From the NCBI RefSeq assembly GCF_900083545.1, contig NZ_LT559262.1, positions 2,389,673 through 2,453,672 of the forward strand: 64,000 bases of DNA, in the 5' to 3' direction. Shown piece after piece: positions 7,735 through 17,424 of this stretch. The stretch is from Alistipes provencensis (GTDB taxonomy: Bacteria; Bacteroidota; Bacteroidia; Bacteroidales; Rikenellaceae). A model generated the notes under the pieces. That model ran no database searches. It saw only the letters and a program-made list of their open reading frames with translations, and was not told the DNA's origin. A program made the position numbers and the translations under genes. Numbering within the stretch: position 1 is the stretch's first letter; each line of letters opens with the position of its first letter.

Positions 7735-8763
7735 TTATTGGAATAACGAGGGGAAGAAGATCGAGAAGAGCAGGATAGCGAGACCTGCGGTGAGCGTCGT
7801 CAGTGTGCGGCCGTTGCAGCCTTTCCACTCCTTGAGCAGGATGCCCCAGACGTTTGAGAAGATGACGTTGAGCGACATCAGGATGCTCCACGAGAAGGCC
7901 AGAATGACGGGCGATCCGGTGAGGAAGCTCTTGCCCATCTCCAGTCCGAAGAACTGCGAGTACCACAGCACGCCGGCCAGAGCGCAGAACAGCAGGTTGT
8001 TGACCAGCACCGAACCTCGCACGCCGAAGTACTCCCCGGCGGTGCGGTTGCGGACGTTCTGCCAGATGCAGTAGGCGGCGTTGGTCACGAAACCGCCCGT
8101 CGTGACGAGCAGGATGACCGGAAGTCCCGCGTAGAGCGGATCGACGCCCTGCGCCATGGCCGCGGCTTTGATCGGGGCCCCGGCGTCGAGACCCAGCGCG
8201 AAGCAGGCGCTCATCACGCCGGCCAGCAGCGCCACGGCGAGACCCTTGGTCAGTGCGAAGTCCTTGATGGCGGCGCGTTTCTCCTCTTCGGTCATGTTGG
8301 CGGCGCGCAGCGACCCGGCGTAGCCGATCACGGCGATGCCGGCGAGGGTCACGCAGACGCCCAGCAGCAGGATGAGCCCCTGCCCGTGCAGGAGGTCCGT
8401 GCCGGCGAACAGCGCCGGAAGGAGCGTTCCGAAGGCCGAGCAGGTGCCCAGCGAGATCGACTGCCCGAGCGCCACCCCGAGGTAGCGCATCGAGAGTCCG
8501 AACGTAAGGCCGCCGACGCCCCACAGGGCCCCGTATATAACGGCCTTGAGGGCGCCGCCTTCACCCAGCAGGGTGAAGAGCGAGCCGCCCTCGGGCACGG
8601 CGATCAGGGCTCCCAGCAGCGGAAAGACCAGCCATGCGAAAATTCCCTGCACGAGCCAGAAACTTTCCCAACTCCATTCCCTGACCTTCTTGATCGGGAC
8701 ATAGGAACTCGACTGTCCGAAGCTGCCGATGGCTATGATCAGCAATCCGATGAGTATTTCCAT
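7735..8763 (-). CDS. rhaT: L-rhamnose/proton symporter
   Basis: A 342-residue inner-membrane protein of about ten hydrophobic helices, in the RhaT branch of the drug/metabolite superfamily. The opening MEILIGLLIIAIGSFGQSSSYVPIKKVREWSWE is very close to the family signature. The GALWGVGGLTFGLSMRYLGVALGQSISLG stretch near residues 78-110 and the C-terminal SWSILMSLNVIFSNVWGI are also characteristic. It imports L-rhamnose with a proton. Its start is 3 bases from the rhaA stop, so the two are translationally close-coupled. Confidence 0.95.
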   Translation of the reverse strand: MEILIGLLIIAIGSFGQSSSYVPIKKVREWSWESFWLVQGIFAWLVFPLLGALIAVPEGGSLFTLLGEGGALKAVIYGALWGVGGLTFGLSMRYLGVALGQSISLGTCSAFGTLLPALFAGTDLLHGQGLILLLGVCVTLAGIAVIGYAGSLRAANMTEEEKRAAIKDFALTKGLAVALLAGVMSACFALGLDAGAPIKAAAMAQGVDPLYAGLPVILLVTTGGFVTNAAYCIWQNVRNRTAGEYFGVRGSVLVNNLLFCALAGVLWYSQFFGLEMGKSFLTGSPVILAFSWSILMSLNVIFSNVWGILLKEWKGCNGRTLTTLTAGLAILLFSIFFPSLFQ

Positions 8764-8766
8764 GGT

Positions 8767-10023
8767 TTACGCCCGTTTCGAGGTGACCTCGCGTTCGTAT
8801 TTCTGGATTTCGGCGATGAAATCCTCGCCGACGGGTACGTTGTTGCGCAGGCAGAACATATCCCACACGGCGTTCCACGGCAGCGACTTCGACTCCTCGA
8901 GCAGGGCCAGACGCTCGAAGCCCTGTCCGTTGGCCTCATACTCGCGTAGCGTCTTCAGGGGCTCCAAGAGGGCCTGCATCATGCACTTCTGCGTGGCGCG
9001 CGAACCGATGACGTAGGCGCCGATGCGGTTGATCGAAGCGTCGAAGTAGTCCAGACCGATGTGTACGCGGTCGAGGGCGTCGCAGCGCACGATCTCCTTG
9101 CAGAGCTCCAGCGTCTCGTCGTTCATGATCGTCACATGGTCCGAGTCCCAGCGGACGGGGCGCGAAACGTGGAGCATGATCTCGGGGGTGAAGAGCAGCA
9201 GCGACGAGAGCTTGTCGGCGACGATCTCCGTGGGGTGGAAGTGGCCCGTGTCGAGGGTCACGATCTTGCCGCGCGAGGTGCCGTAGCCGATGTAGAAGTC
9301 GTTCGAACCCACGGTGTAGCTCTCCAGACCGATGCCGAAGACCTTCGACTCGATGCAGTCCTTCATGTTGTCGTATTTCTGCTCGAAGATCTTGTCGAGC
9401 GAGTCGCAAAGCAGCTCACGGTATTTCATGCGGTTGACCGTGAGGTCCTTCGAGCCGTCGTGCACCCAGACGTTCATGATGCAGGGGTCGCCCTGCGCCT
9501 TGCCCATCTCCTCGGCGATGGCGCGGCAGCGCTTGGTGTGCTCGATCCAGAAGTTGCGGATTTCGGGGTCGGGGTTCGACAGCGAGAGGCTGCCGCTCTT
9601 GGGATGCGAGAACGACGTGGAGTTGAAGTCGAGTTTCAGGTCGTTCTTCTTCGCCCAGTCGATCCAGCCCTGAAAGTGCTTGGGCTCCACCTTGTCGCGG
9701 TCGACGAACTCGCCGCCGAACTCGCCGTAGATCTCGTGGAGGTTCAGGCGGTGCCGGCCGGGAATGAACGACTTGGCCTTGAGGATGTCGGCGCGCAGCT
9801 CCTCGATGTTGCGGGCCTTGCCGGGGTAGTTGCCCGTGGCCTGAATGCCGCCCGTGAGGTCGCCGCCTTGGTTTTCGAAGCCCGTCACGTCGTCCGCCTG
9901 CCAGCAGTGGAGCGAGAGGGATACTTTCTGTAAAGCGGCGAGCGCTGCTTCGGTGTCGATGCCCAGATCGGCATAGCGTGCTTTTGCGACCTCGTAGGCC
10001 TGCTGAATCTGTTCGGTTTTCAT
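8767..10023 (-). CDS. rhaA: L-rhamnose isomerase
   Basis: A 418-residue cytoplasmic isomerase converting L-rhamnose to L-rhamnulose with divalent metal (Mn/Zn). The family start QAYEVAKARYADLGID, the SLHCWQADDVTGFE segment (about residues 37-50), and metal/substrate-region motifs NVWVHDGSKD and LDTGHFHPTEIVADK are all present. The C-terminal LDYFDASINRIGAYVIGSRA is also typical. Length agrees with E. coli RhaA (419). It sits 17 bases after rhaB and directly before rhaT in the operon. Confidence 0.97.
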   Translation of the reverse strand: MKTEQIQQAYEVAKARYADLGIDTEAALAALQKVSLSLHCWQADDVTGFENQGGDLTGGIQATGNYPGKARNIEELRADILKAKSFIPGRHRLNLHEIYGEFGGEFVDRDKVEPKHFQGWIDWAKKNDLKLDFNSTSFSHPKSGSLSLSNPDPEIRNFWIEHTKRCRAIAEEMGKAQGDPCIMNVWVHDGSKDLTVNRMKYRELLCDSLDKIFEQKYDNMKDCIESKVFGIGLESYTVGSNDFYIGYGTSRGKIVTLDTGHFHPTEIVADKLSSLLLFTPEIMLHVSRPVRWDSDHVTIMNDETLELCKEIVRCDALDRVHIGLDYFDASINRIGAYVIGSRATQKCMMQALLEPLKTLREYEANGQGFERLALLEESKSLPWNAVWDMFCLRNNVPVGEDFIAEIQKYEREVTSKRA

Positions 10024-10040
10024 TTCTTTGGTGTTTTAAG

Positions 10041-11516
10041 TTATTTTACAATCGTTTTGAAGCGTGTGTATGCGGCGTCCCACGCAGCGGTGTCGCCCGG
10101 GGTGAAGCTCTCGGCGGGGATGCAGCGGGCGATCAGCGAACGCATCTGCTGGAGCGTGTCGACGCACCCTGCGGCCCGGGCCTGAAGCATGATGTTGCCC
10201 ACGGCGGTGGCCTCCGAAGGGCCTGCCGTCACGGGAATCCCGAGCGAATCGGCCGTGAACTGGTTCAGCAGGGCGTTTTTCGAACCGCCGCCGATGACGT
10301 GGAGACGTTCGATCTCGAACGGGGCCAGCGAGCGGAAGCGGTCGAGGACGAAGCGGTATTTGAGTGCGAGGCTTTCGAAAATGGCGCGGATTGTTGCGCT
10401 GTCGCCGTCGGGCACGGGCTGTCCCGTGCGCTCGCAGTAGGTGCGGATCGCGGCGGGCATGTCGCCCGGAGCGGCGAACGAGGCGTCGTCGGGGTCGATC
10501 ATCGTCCGGAACGGCGCGGCCGCGGTGGCCATCTTCACGATCTCGGGGTAGGTGTAGTCGCGTCCCTCGTCCTTCCATTTCCTGAGGCACTGCTCCAGAA
10601 TCCACATGCCCGTGATGTTCTTCAGCAGGCGGGTCGTACCCTCCACGCCGCCTTCGTTGGTGAAGTTGTAGCGCTCGGTCTGCTCGTTGATGAAGGGTTC
10701 GCGGACCTCGATGCCCATGAGCGACCATGTGCCCGACGAGAGGTAGGCGAAGCGCTCGTTAGCGGCCGGTACGGCGGCTACGGCCGAAGCGGTGTCGTGG
10801 CCCGCCACGGCGACTACGGGTAGCTGCGGCACGCCGCAGGCGGCGGCCAGTTCGGCGCGGAGCGTTCCGATCCGGTGGCCCGGCATCACGATCGGGGGGA
10901 AGAGTTCGGCCGAAAGGCCCATCTTCTCCAGCAGGCGTGCTTCGATGCGCTTCGTGCGGGGATTCAGCAACTGCGAGGTCGAGGCGATGGTGTATTCGGT
11001 GACCATCTCCCCGGTGAGCAGGTATGACAGGGTGTCGGGCATGAAGAGCAGCCGCTCGGCGGCGGCCAGTTGCGACGAATGGTCGCGCTGCATGGCGTAG
11101 AGCTGGTAGAGCGAATTGAAGTTCATGATCTGGATGCCCGTGTCGCCGTAAACCTCCTCTTTGGGAAGCACTTTCGAGAAGTACTCCTCGGGAGCGCCGG
11201 CGGTGTGCGGGTCGCGGTAGGCGTAGGGGAGTCCGAGCAGCGAGCCGTCCTTGCCGACGAAGGCGAAGTCGACGCCCCATGTGTCGATGCCGACCGAGGT
11301 GATCTCGACCCCTTCGCGGGCGGCGGCGCGCAGGCCCTCGCACAGATGTTCGTAGAGCGAGAAGATGTTCCAGTAATAATGATCGCCCAACGGCAGGATG
11401 GTATTCGGGAAGCGTGTCAGTTCCTTGAGGACGAGCTCTCCGTCCCGGAGCGAGCCGAGGATGGTGCGTCCGCTGGTGGCCCCCAAGTCGAAGGCGACGA
11501 AGTGTTTGGGTTGCAT
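10041..11516 (-). CDS. rhaB: Rhamnulokinase
   Basis: A 491-residue FGGY-family sugar kinase that phosphorylates L-rhamnulose at C1. The N-terminal phosphate-1 loop FVAFDLGATSGRTILG, GIDTWGVDFAFVGKDG (catalytic Asp), VAVAGHDTASAVAAVP and the C-terminal HVIGGGSKNALLNQFTADSL are diagnostic. I chose the ATG at 11516 because homology begins at once (MQPKHFVAFDLGATSG); a start 10 codons upstream has no support. It is the first gene of the rha operon and is divergent from the AraC regulator, the usual arrangement for a regulator controlling its own catabolic operon. Confidence 0.96.
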   Translation of the reverse strand: MQPKHFVAFDLGATSGRTILGSLRDGELVLKELTRFPNTILPLGDHYYWNIFSLYEHLCEGLRAAAREGVEITSVGIDTWGVDFAFVGKDGSLLGLPYAYRDPHTAGAPEEYFSKVLPKEEVYGDTGIQIMNFNSLYQLYAMQRDHSSQLAAAERLLFMPDTLSYLLTGEMVTEYTIASTSQLLNPRTKRIEARLLEKMGLSAELFPPIVMPGHRIGTLRAELAAACGVPQLPVVAVAGHDTASAVAAVPAANERFAYLSSGTWSLMGIEVREPFINEQTERYNFTNEGGVEGTTRLLKNITGMWILEQCLRKWKDEGRDYTYPEIVKMATAAAPFRTMIDPDDASFAAPGDMPAAIRTYCERTGQPVPDGDSATIRAIFESLALKYRFVLDRFRSLAPFEIERLHVIGGGSKNALLNQFTADSLGIPVTAGPSEATAVGNIMLQARAAGCVDTLQQMRSLIARCIPAESFTPGDTAAWDAAYTRFKTIVK

Positions 11517-11705
11517 GTTTCGGTTTGTGATTTTTGGGTTGTACAAAAAAACTCATTTTTTTGCCGTTTCGACGTTGTAATATGATGGATGACTTTTGTT
11601 TTTTGATTTTTCTGCCGGTTTGCCTCCGGAGGGGGTGACGTCGGTCGCGGATTTTTATATATATTTGTATAACCAAACCACTTTCCCGTTTCAGTAACCT
11701 GACGT
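11517..11705. promoter_or_regulatory. Divergent rhaB/rhaR control region
   Basis: A 189-base region between divergent genes. It contains an AT-rich core, a small palindrome CCTCCGGAGG (11623-11632) and a clear plus-strand -7 box (listed separately). No TAnnTTTG box is evident for rhaB, which fits a promoter that depends on the AraC activator. Confidence 0.5.
11660..11667 (+). promoter_or_regulatory. Candidate promoter for the AraC regulator, -7 element
   Basis: TATATTTG fits TAnnTTTG. Initiation near 11674 would leave a leader of about 32 nt before the ATG at 11706. Confidence 0.55.
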
Positions 11706-12638
11706 ATGAAACCTGTAAACAATCATAAGTATCTGGTGAGCAGCGAAAAAGACCAGACTTGGGGCATCACGGTCGACACCGTGGGCAGCGAGTCCGTCGC
11801 CGCCGGCTACGAGACCTATCCCCCGCGGGTCGGACACCCCTCGGGTTTCTATTTTGACGTTGGAAAAGGGCGTGTGCTGGAGAGCTACCAACTGCTCTAC
11901 ATCACCTCGGGCCGCGGCTCGTTCTACGGCCCCGGCCGCAAGCGCACCGACATCGGGGCCGGGGACATGGTGCTGCTGCGTCCCAACCGCTGGCACAGCT
12001 ACATGCCCGACCGTGAAACGGGGTGGCACGAGTACTGGATCGGCTTCCGCGGTCCGAACGTCGACGCACGCTTCCGCAACGACTTCTTCGACGACAGCCG
12101 CGAGGTGTTCCGCGTGGGGGTCCGCGAGGAGATCACGGCCCTCTACGACAAGGCCATCGAGGTGGCCGAGAACGAGCGCTCCTCCTACCAGCAATACCTT
12201 GCCGGCATCGCCAACCTGCTGCTGGGCATGGCGATGTATTACCATTCGAACCACCAGTTCGTGTCGCTCGACGTGGTGGGGCAGATCGACCGTGCGCGGC
12301 GCATCATGCGCGAGGAGCTCTACGCCAACATCTCGCCCGACGAGGTGGCCCGGCGGGTGAACATGAGCTATTCGTGGTTCCGCAAGATGTTCCGCGACTA
12401 CACGAACATCTCCCCGGCGCGCTACATGCAGGAGCTGCGCCTGCAGGAGGCCTGCCGCCTGCTGTCGGGAACGGCCATGAGCATCAAGGAGATCGCCTTC
12501 CGGCTCAACTACGGCGACGCTTCCTATTTCTCCAACATGTTCCGCCGCCACCTGCGGATGACCCCCATCGAATACCGCCGACGCTTCGGTGTCGGCAGCG
12601 ACGGTTTCAGTGCGGCCGGAGGTGAGCATGAAGCCTGA
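11706..12638 (+). CDS. AraC-family regulator of rhamnose use (RhaR/RhaS-like)
   Basis: A 310-residue regulator. Residues 1-165 form a cupin-like effector domain (YQLLYITSGRGSFYGPG, GAGDMVLLRPNRWHSYMP). Residues 205-305 form the double helix-turn-helix of AraC (DEVARRVNMSYSWFRKMFRDYTN, then IKEIAFRLNYGDASYFSNMFRRHLRMTPIEYRR). Divergence from rhaB and tandem placement with the GH78 rhamnosidase make it the likely rhamnose-responsive activator, as the AraC-type RhaR is in Bacteroides. It could also respond to a rhamnosyl oligosaccharide. The downstream GH78 starts 35 bases after its stop, so they may share a transcript. Confidence 0.88.
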   Translation: MKPVNNHKYLVSSEKDQTWGITVDTVGSESVAAGYETYPPRVGHPSGFYFDVGKGRVLESYQLLYITSGRGSFYGPGRKRTDIGAGDMVLLRPNRWHSYMPDRETGWHEYWIGFRGPNVDARFRNDFFDDSREVFRVGVREEITALYDKAIEVAENERSSYQQYLAGIANLLLGMAMYYHSNHQFVSLDVVGQIDRARRIMREELYANISPDEVARRVNMSYSWFRKMFRDYTNISPARYMQELRLQEACRLLSGTAMSIKEIAFRLNYGDASYFSNMFRRHLRMTPIEYRRRFGVGSDGFSAAGGEHEA

Positions 12639-12673
12639 AGAATCTGTAAAACCCCAATAAATTTTCTGACCCG

Positions 12674-15304
12674 ATGAATGTTGTGAATTTTAGAAACGCC
12701 GTCCGCTGGTTCGTGCTGTGCTGCCTGCCGCTGCTGGCGGGCTCCTGCGGGAAGCGTTCCTCGATCGCCGACATGCGCTGCGAATACCTCGCCTCGCCGA
12801 TCTCGGTCGACACCCAGTCGCCCCGCTTTACATGGACTTATGAAGATGCCGACGCTTTCGCGCAGGCCGGCTTCCGGCTGTGCGTAGCCACGGCTCCCGA
12901 AAAGCTGGTCGTTCCCGATGTCTGGAACTCCGGGGAGGTCGCCGGCAGCCGTCCCTTTGCCGTGATGCCCGACGGCGGGCTGCTCGCCTCGCGGACCCCT
13001 TACTACTGGCAGGTCGAGGCGTGGGACGCCGACGGACGGCGGATCGTCTCGCCCGTCGCGGAGTTCGAAACGGCCCTGATGAACACCTCCGAATGGCAGG
13101 CCCGCTGGATTTCCGACGCCAACGACAAGGATTTCGTTCCTGCGCCGATGCTGCGGCGGGCATTCGACGTGCGGTCCGGTGTCGAGCGCGCCCGGCTCTA
13201 TGTGAGCGCCGCGGCCTATGCGAAGACGGCCCTGAACGGCGAACCCGTCTCGGGGAACCTCCTCGACCCGGGCTACACCCATTACGACAAGCGTAACCTC
13301 TATGCCGTGCACGACGTTACCGACCGGCTCCGCGAGGGCGAGAATGTCCTCTCGGCGGTGTTGGGCAACGGATTCTACAACGCCATCCAGCCCGTCGCCA
13401 CATGGAGTTTCGAGGTGGCCCGCTGGCGCGGACGTGCGCGGATGATCTGCGAACTGCACATCGACTATGCCGACGGCACGCACGAGGTCGTCTGCTCCGA
13501 CGGTTCGTGGCGCACGACGGCCGACGGCCCCTACCTTTCGAACAACATTTACAGCGGCGACGTCTACGACGCCCGCCGGGAGATTTCCGGCTGGGACCGC
13601 CCCGGATTCGACGATTCGAAGTGGGCGCAGGCCGTCGAGGTCGCGGCTCCCTCGCCGCTGCTGAAAGCCCAGTCGATGCCCGCCGTCCTCGCCACGCGCG
13701 AAATGGAGCCCGTCGAGGTCCGTTCGTTCGGCGATACGGTCTGGGTGTTCAATTTCGGCGTCAACCTTACGGGCCTCTGCCGCCTGCAGGTCGAGGGTGA
13801 GCGCGGCACGCAGATCACGATGACCCACGGCGAGTTCCTGAAACCCTCGGGTCGCATCGAGATGCGCAACCTCGATATCTACTACAAGCCTCTGCCCGGC
13901 TACGATTTTCAGACCGATACCTATATCCTGAAAGGCGATGGCCGCGAGACGTGGACGCCCGATTTCACCTACCACGGGTTCCAGTATGTGGAACTGCGGT
14001 CGAGCGCTCCGGTGAAACTCGACAAGACGAGCCTCACGGCGCGTTTCATGCACACCGACGTGCCTGCGGTCGGGAAATTCTCCTGCTCGAACGGGCTGTT
14101 CAACCGCATCTGGGAGATGACCCGCCAGACCTATCTCAACAACCTCACGTCGATCCCCACCGACTGTCCCCAGCGCGAGAAGAACGGCTGGACGGCCGAC
14201 GGCAATCTGGCCATGGAGCTGGCGCTGCTCAACTATGACGGGATCGCTTTCTACGAGAAGTGGCTCGACGATTTCGTCGACAACCAGAACGAGGCGGGAC
14301 GCATTGCGGGCATCATTCCCACGGCCGGATGGGGTTACGACGACTGGATCGGCCCGGTGTGGGACGCTTCGGCCTTCATGATTCCCTATACGCTCTATAA
14401 TTATTACGGCGACCTGCGCCCCATCGAGAAGATGTGGCCCGTCTGCGCACGGTACCTCGACTACCTCGCCACGCGCGAAGAGGCCGACGGCGGCGTGACC
14501 TACGGCATCGGCGACTGGGTATTCTACCATACGCAGACTCCGACCGACTACACCTCGACCTGCTATTACTATTACGACAACGTGCTGATGGCCCGGTTCG
14601 CCGAGTTGCTGGGCCGCGACGGCGAACGTTACGCCCGCAAGGCCGAACAGTTGCGCGAACTGATCAACACGAAGTACTACGATGCCGAAAAGGGCCTCTA
14701 TGCCAACGGTTCGCAGGCCGCGCAGGGCGTGGCGCTCTACATGAATATCGTTCCCGAGGGCGATGCGCAGCGTGTGGCCGACAACCTCGACCGCATGATC
14801 GCCGAGAACAACTATTTCCTCGATTTCGGGACCATCGGCAGCAAGACCGTGCTGCGCATGCTCACCCGCTACGGTCATGTCGAAACGGCTTACAGGATGG
14901 CCTCCCAGACCGAGGCGCCTTCGTGGGGCTGGTGGGTCAGCCAAGGTTTCACGACGCTAGCCGAGACGTGGACGCTTTCGCCCGAGTGGCGCGACGCCTC
15001 GATCAATCACGTCTTTCTGGGCGACGTCGCCGCGTGGTATGTCAACGATCTGGCGGGCATCAACTTCGATCCGGCGGCTCCCGGGTTCGAACGCATCGTC
15101 ATCGCTCCCCATTTCGTCGGGGCGCTCGACTGGGCCGCGGCATCCTACGACTCGGTGCGCGGCGAAATCCGCTCGGAGTGGCGGCGCAGCGGCGGCCGCG
15201 TGACGCTGAAGGTCACCGTACCGGCCAACACGACGGCCGACATCCGGATCGACGGTGAGACCGTCGCCACGGTGGCCGGCGGTGTTCATGAATTCAGGTT
15301 CTGA
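12674..15304 (+). CDS. Alpha-L-rhamnosidase, GH78, lipoprotein
   Basis: An 876-residue secreted enzyme that removes terminal alpha-L-rhamnose. The lipobox is PLLAGSC (Cys near residue 26). Domains in order: a fibronectin-like N-terminal domain (SPRFTWTYEDADAFAQAGF, YYWQVEAWDADGR, about 50-135), the Bac_rhamnosid N sandwich (WISDANDKDF, VSAAAYAKTALNGEPVSG), a central beta domain, the (alpha/alpha)6 barrel and a C-terminal sandwich. The catalytic segment PTDCPQREKNGWTADG carries the conserved acidic residues (D, E, D) of GH78. Co-location with rhaBATD, all dedicated to rhamnose, supports the substrate. Full length with no frame disruption. Confidence 0.95.
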   Translation: MNVVNFRNAVRWFVLCCLPLLAGSCGKRSSIADMRCEYLASPISVDTQSPRFTWTYEDADAFAQAGFRLCVATAPEKLVVPDVWNSGEVAGSRPFAVMPDGGLLASRTPYYWQVEAWDADGRRIVSPVAEFETALMNTSEWQARWISDANDKDFVPAPMLRRAFDVRSGVERARLYVSAAAYAKTALNGEPVSGNLLDPGYTHYDKRNLYAVHDVTDRLREGENVLSAVLGNGFYNAIQPVATWSFEVARWRGRARMICELHIDYADGTHEVVCSDGSWRTTADGPYLSNNIYSGDVYDARREISGWDRPGFDDSKWAQAVEVAAPSPLLKAQSMPAVLATREMEPVEVRSFGDTVWVFNFGVNLTGLCRLQVEGERGTQITMTHGEFLKPSGRIEMRNLDIYYKPLPGYDFQTDTYILKGDGRETWTPDFTYHGFQYVELRSSAPVKLDKTSLTARFMHTDVPAVGKFSCSNGLFNRIWEMTRQTYLNNLTSIPTDCPQREKNGWTADGNLAMELALLNYDGIAFYEKWLDDFVDNQNEAGRIAGIIPTAGWGYDDWIGPVWDASAFMIPYTLYNYYGDLRPIEKMWPVCARYLDYLATREEADGGVTYGIGDWVFYHTQTPTDYTSTCYYYYDNVLMARFAELLGRDGERYARKAEQLRELINTKYYDAEKGLYANGSQAAQGVALYMNIVPEGDAQRVADNLDRMIAENNYFLDFGTIGSKTVLRMLTRYGHVETAYRMASQTEAPSWGWWVSQGFTTLAETWTLSPEWRDASINHVFLGDVAAWYVNDLAGINFDPAAPGFERIVIAPHFVGALDWAAASYDSVRGEIRSEWRRSGGRVTLKVTVPANTTADIRIDGETVATVAGGVHEFRF

Positions 15305-15324
15305 TACACCCGGCTGAAAAAGAG

Positions 15325-15357
15325 CGGCAGACTTCGGAAAGTCTGCCGTTCTTTTTT
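15325..15357 (+). terminator. Terminator after the GH78 gene
   Basis: A 10-bp stem CGGCAGACTT / AAGTCTGCCG with a short loop, then a T6 run (15352-15357). It ends the regulator-GH78 unit and separates it from the convergent PKD gene. Confidence 0.85.
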
Positions 15358-15372
15358 GTTTCGGGGGCCTTG

Positions 15373-17121
15373 TCAGAGGTTTTCGTCCTCGAAAGCGAAC
15401 ACCTCGGTCGAGACCTCGCCCAGCGGTCCGGAGTTCTGGCTGATGCCGGTCTGGACCTTGATGAAGTCGATGTATTTGAGGTTGGCGGCGCTGCCGTCCG
15501 CATTCACCGCGTTGGCGATCTTGAAATAGTTTTTGCGCTGGTCGCCGTCGGAGACATTTCCCGCAGCCTGATCGCTGCCTGCATTGTCGGCATAACCCCA
15601 GTCGTAGGGGTTGTTGTAGTAGTCGCCCGTGATCGGATGGCGCGTCGTGTTGGCGGCCAGCCGCGTGCCGTAGAGCGTGTAGCTCTCCATGTCGATCCAC
15701 CCCGGGTAGTAGCCCTGCTCGTGGCTGCTGTTCCGCTCGACCGTGCCCGCGTTGCCGCGGTTGTCCTTCCATTGGATGCCCGTATTGTCGCTCTTCGGGC
15801 GGTAGTAGGTCATGGCGTAGGACGTGAGCGTCTCCGGCTTGCCGTATTCCGAACCTTTGAGCTCGTACCATTCGTCGTCGGGAAGCCCGTTGCCGTTGGT
15901 GTCCTGCATGACCCATACGATGCCCGGTTCGGACGACTGGGCGAACTGGTTGCCCGCGATCGAGAAGTCGTTACCGCCCTTGTTTTCGATGCTGTGGTCG
16001 AAGCCCACGACGATATAGCCGCCCCATGCCCCCAGCGACACATAGTAGTTCTTTTTCTCCCCGGCGTTTTGCCGGAGCAGTTCCTGAGCTTTGGATGCGG
16101 CGGCGTCCGCCGAAGTGATGTCTTTGAAAACGCTTTCGTTGATGAACTGTCCCGGCGCCGGGGTGTATTCGTAGACCTTGTCCGAAAACCGACTGGTTCC
16201 GCCGGAACGCTTGTGCGACATTTCGTCGCCGCAGCAGGTCACCACGGCGGTGGCCGTCGCGGTCTCTCCGTCGTCGTCGGTAACCTTCACCGTGACCGTA
16301 TATTCTCCCTCGGCCGCAGGGGTGAAGGCAAAGACCTCTTTGTCCCCTTTTTCGGGCCGGTCTTTTACGGTCCATTCGAACGTCGGATTGTGGAAATGTT
16401 CGAGGACGGGACGCAGATAGAGCGTGCGGTCCTGCGATACGTTCCGGGCACCTTCCTTGCCGAACCGGAGGGAGGGCGCCGGGAAAACGGCTGTTACCGT
16501 GAAACGCTCCACGACCCGGATCGTGATGCTCTCCGGTTCGGATTTGCCGTCCTCGTTTTCCGCATTGAGCGTCAGTTGAAAATTGGCCAATTCTTCCGGC
16601 GTGAACGTGTAGGTGGCGTCGGTCCCCACCGTTTCGCCGTCGAGCGTCCACACGAAGGTCGCTCCGTCGCCGTTGGCGATCGTGGGGGCGATCGTGGTTT
16701 CACGGCCGATCTCCACCTCCATCACCTTGTCGTCGCCGACGGGGAACGAGATCACCGGGGGTTGCAGCCGGTTGACCTCGATGCGCAGCTCCTCCGAGGC
16801 CGATCCGTTCGGGTTCTCGACGCGGAACGTGAGGTAGTAGACGCCCGCTTCCCGGGCCTCGAACGTGAAGGTCGGGCCGGAGCCGGCCGGTTCGTCGTCG
16901 AGGAGCCATGTGTAGACGGCGCCTTCGGCGTTCCCGACCGTCGGGGCGATCGTCACCGATTTGCCCACTTTTACCGGGTAGACGCCTTCGGGATTGTCCA
17001 GCGTGATGACGGGTTTGGCCCCGCCGTCGGTGATTACGCCGTCCTTGTTGCAGGATGCGAGCAGTGCCAGAAAGAGCGCCGCCGTTGAAAAACAGAGATT
17101 CCGGATCATATGGTTTGCCAT
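15373..17121 (-). CDS. PKD-domain surface lipoprotein under cobalamin control
   Basis: A 582-residue lipoprotein with signal MIRNLCFSTAALFLALLAS and lipobox LLASC followed by NKDG. Three to four PKD/Ig-like repeats follow (about residues 25-310; YTWLLDDEPAGSGPTFTF, FVWTLDGETVGTDATYTF, FEWTVKDRPEKGDKEVFA, each ending in a beta-strand pair). The C-terminal domain (about 330-582) is rich in aromatic and Asn/Gly residues, with the metal-binding-like DTNGNGLPDDEWYEL. Such PKD proteins occur in Bacteroidota vitamin B12 loci, and the riboswitch directly upstream makes a role in surface corrinoid capture likely. Biochemical function is not established by sequence. The start is 17121; an in-frame ATG at 17109 is a reasonable alternative. 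Confidence 0.8.
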   Translation of the reverse strand: MANHMIRNLCFSTAALFLALLASCNKDGVITDGGAKPVITLDNPEGVYPVKVGKSVTIAPTVGNAEGAVYTWLLDDEPAGSGPTFTFEAREAGVYYLTFRVENPNGSASEELRIEVNRLQPPVISFPVGDDKVMEVEIGRETTIAPTIANGDGATFVWTLDGETVGTDATYTFTPEELANFQLTLNAENEDGKSEPESITIRVVERFTVTAVFPAPSLRFGKEGARNVSQDRTLYLRPVLEHFHNPTFEWTVKDRPEKGDKEVFAFTPAAEGEYTVTVKVTDDDGETATATAVVTCCGDEMSHKRSGGTSRFSDKVYEYTPAPGQFINESVFKDITSADAAASKAQELLRQNAGEKKNYYVSLGAWGGYIVVGFDHSIENKGGNDFSIAGNQFAQSSEPGIVWVMQDTNGNGLPDDEWYELKGSEYGKPETLTSYAMTYYRPKSDNTGIQWKDNRGNAGTVERNSSHEQGYYPGWIDMESYTLYGTRLAANTTRHPITGDYYNNPYDWGYADNAGSDQAAGNVSDGDQRKNYFKIANAVNADGSAANLKYIDFIKVQTGISQNSGPLGEVSTEVFAFEDENL

Positions 17122-17227
17122 TTTTACAGTCGTATGCGCTGGGGTCCGGGACGATATAGACTGAACGGGAACGCTGTACGACGAGGCTGCCATTCGATCT
17201 CTGCCCGAAACCCGCGGGTGCGAATCC

Positions 17228-17420
17228 ATGTCAAGGCAGGTCTTCTGACTCGTCCCTGTTGCCGCGCCTTCCCGGCTTTTGAGCCAGTGGCAGCGAATGC
17301 GGCAACCGTCGTCTCCCGCAGAGGGGAGGGGACTTACAGCAGCAGGTACTGTTCCGGATTCTCACCGGATTCCCTTTTCATCGGCCGGGGCGCGTGCTGC
17401 GCCCGATCCGAAACCTTGCG
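17228..17420 (-). promoter_or_regulatory. Cobalamin (AdoCbl) riboswitch 2
   Basis: On the minus strand the aptamer core is evident: AAAAGGGAATCCGGTGAGAA, CAGTACCTGCTGCTGTAAG, GCCACTGGC, GGGAAGG, and the B12 box AGTCAGAAGACCTGCC (17235-17250). It precedes the PKD lipoprotein by about 110 nt of expression platform. It is independent of riboswitch 1: the peripheral stems differ in sequence although the core is shared. Confidence 0.95.
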
Positions 17421-17424
17421 GGGG

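Noticed and set aside
12524..14944. An 806-codon minus-strand open frame under the GH78 gene.
   Set aside because: Antisense shadow of the rhamnosidase; no domain, signal or start context.
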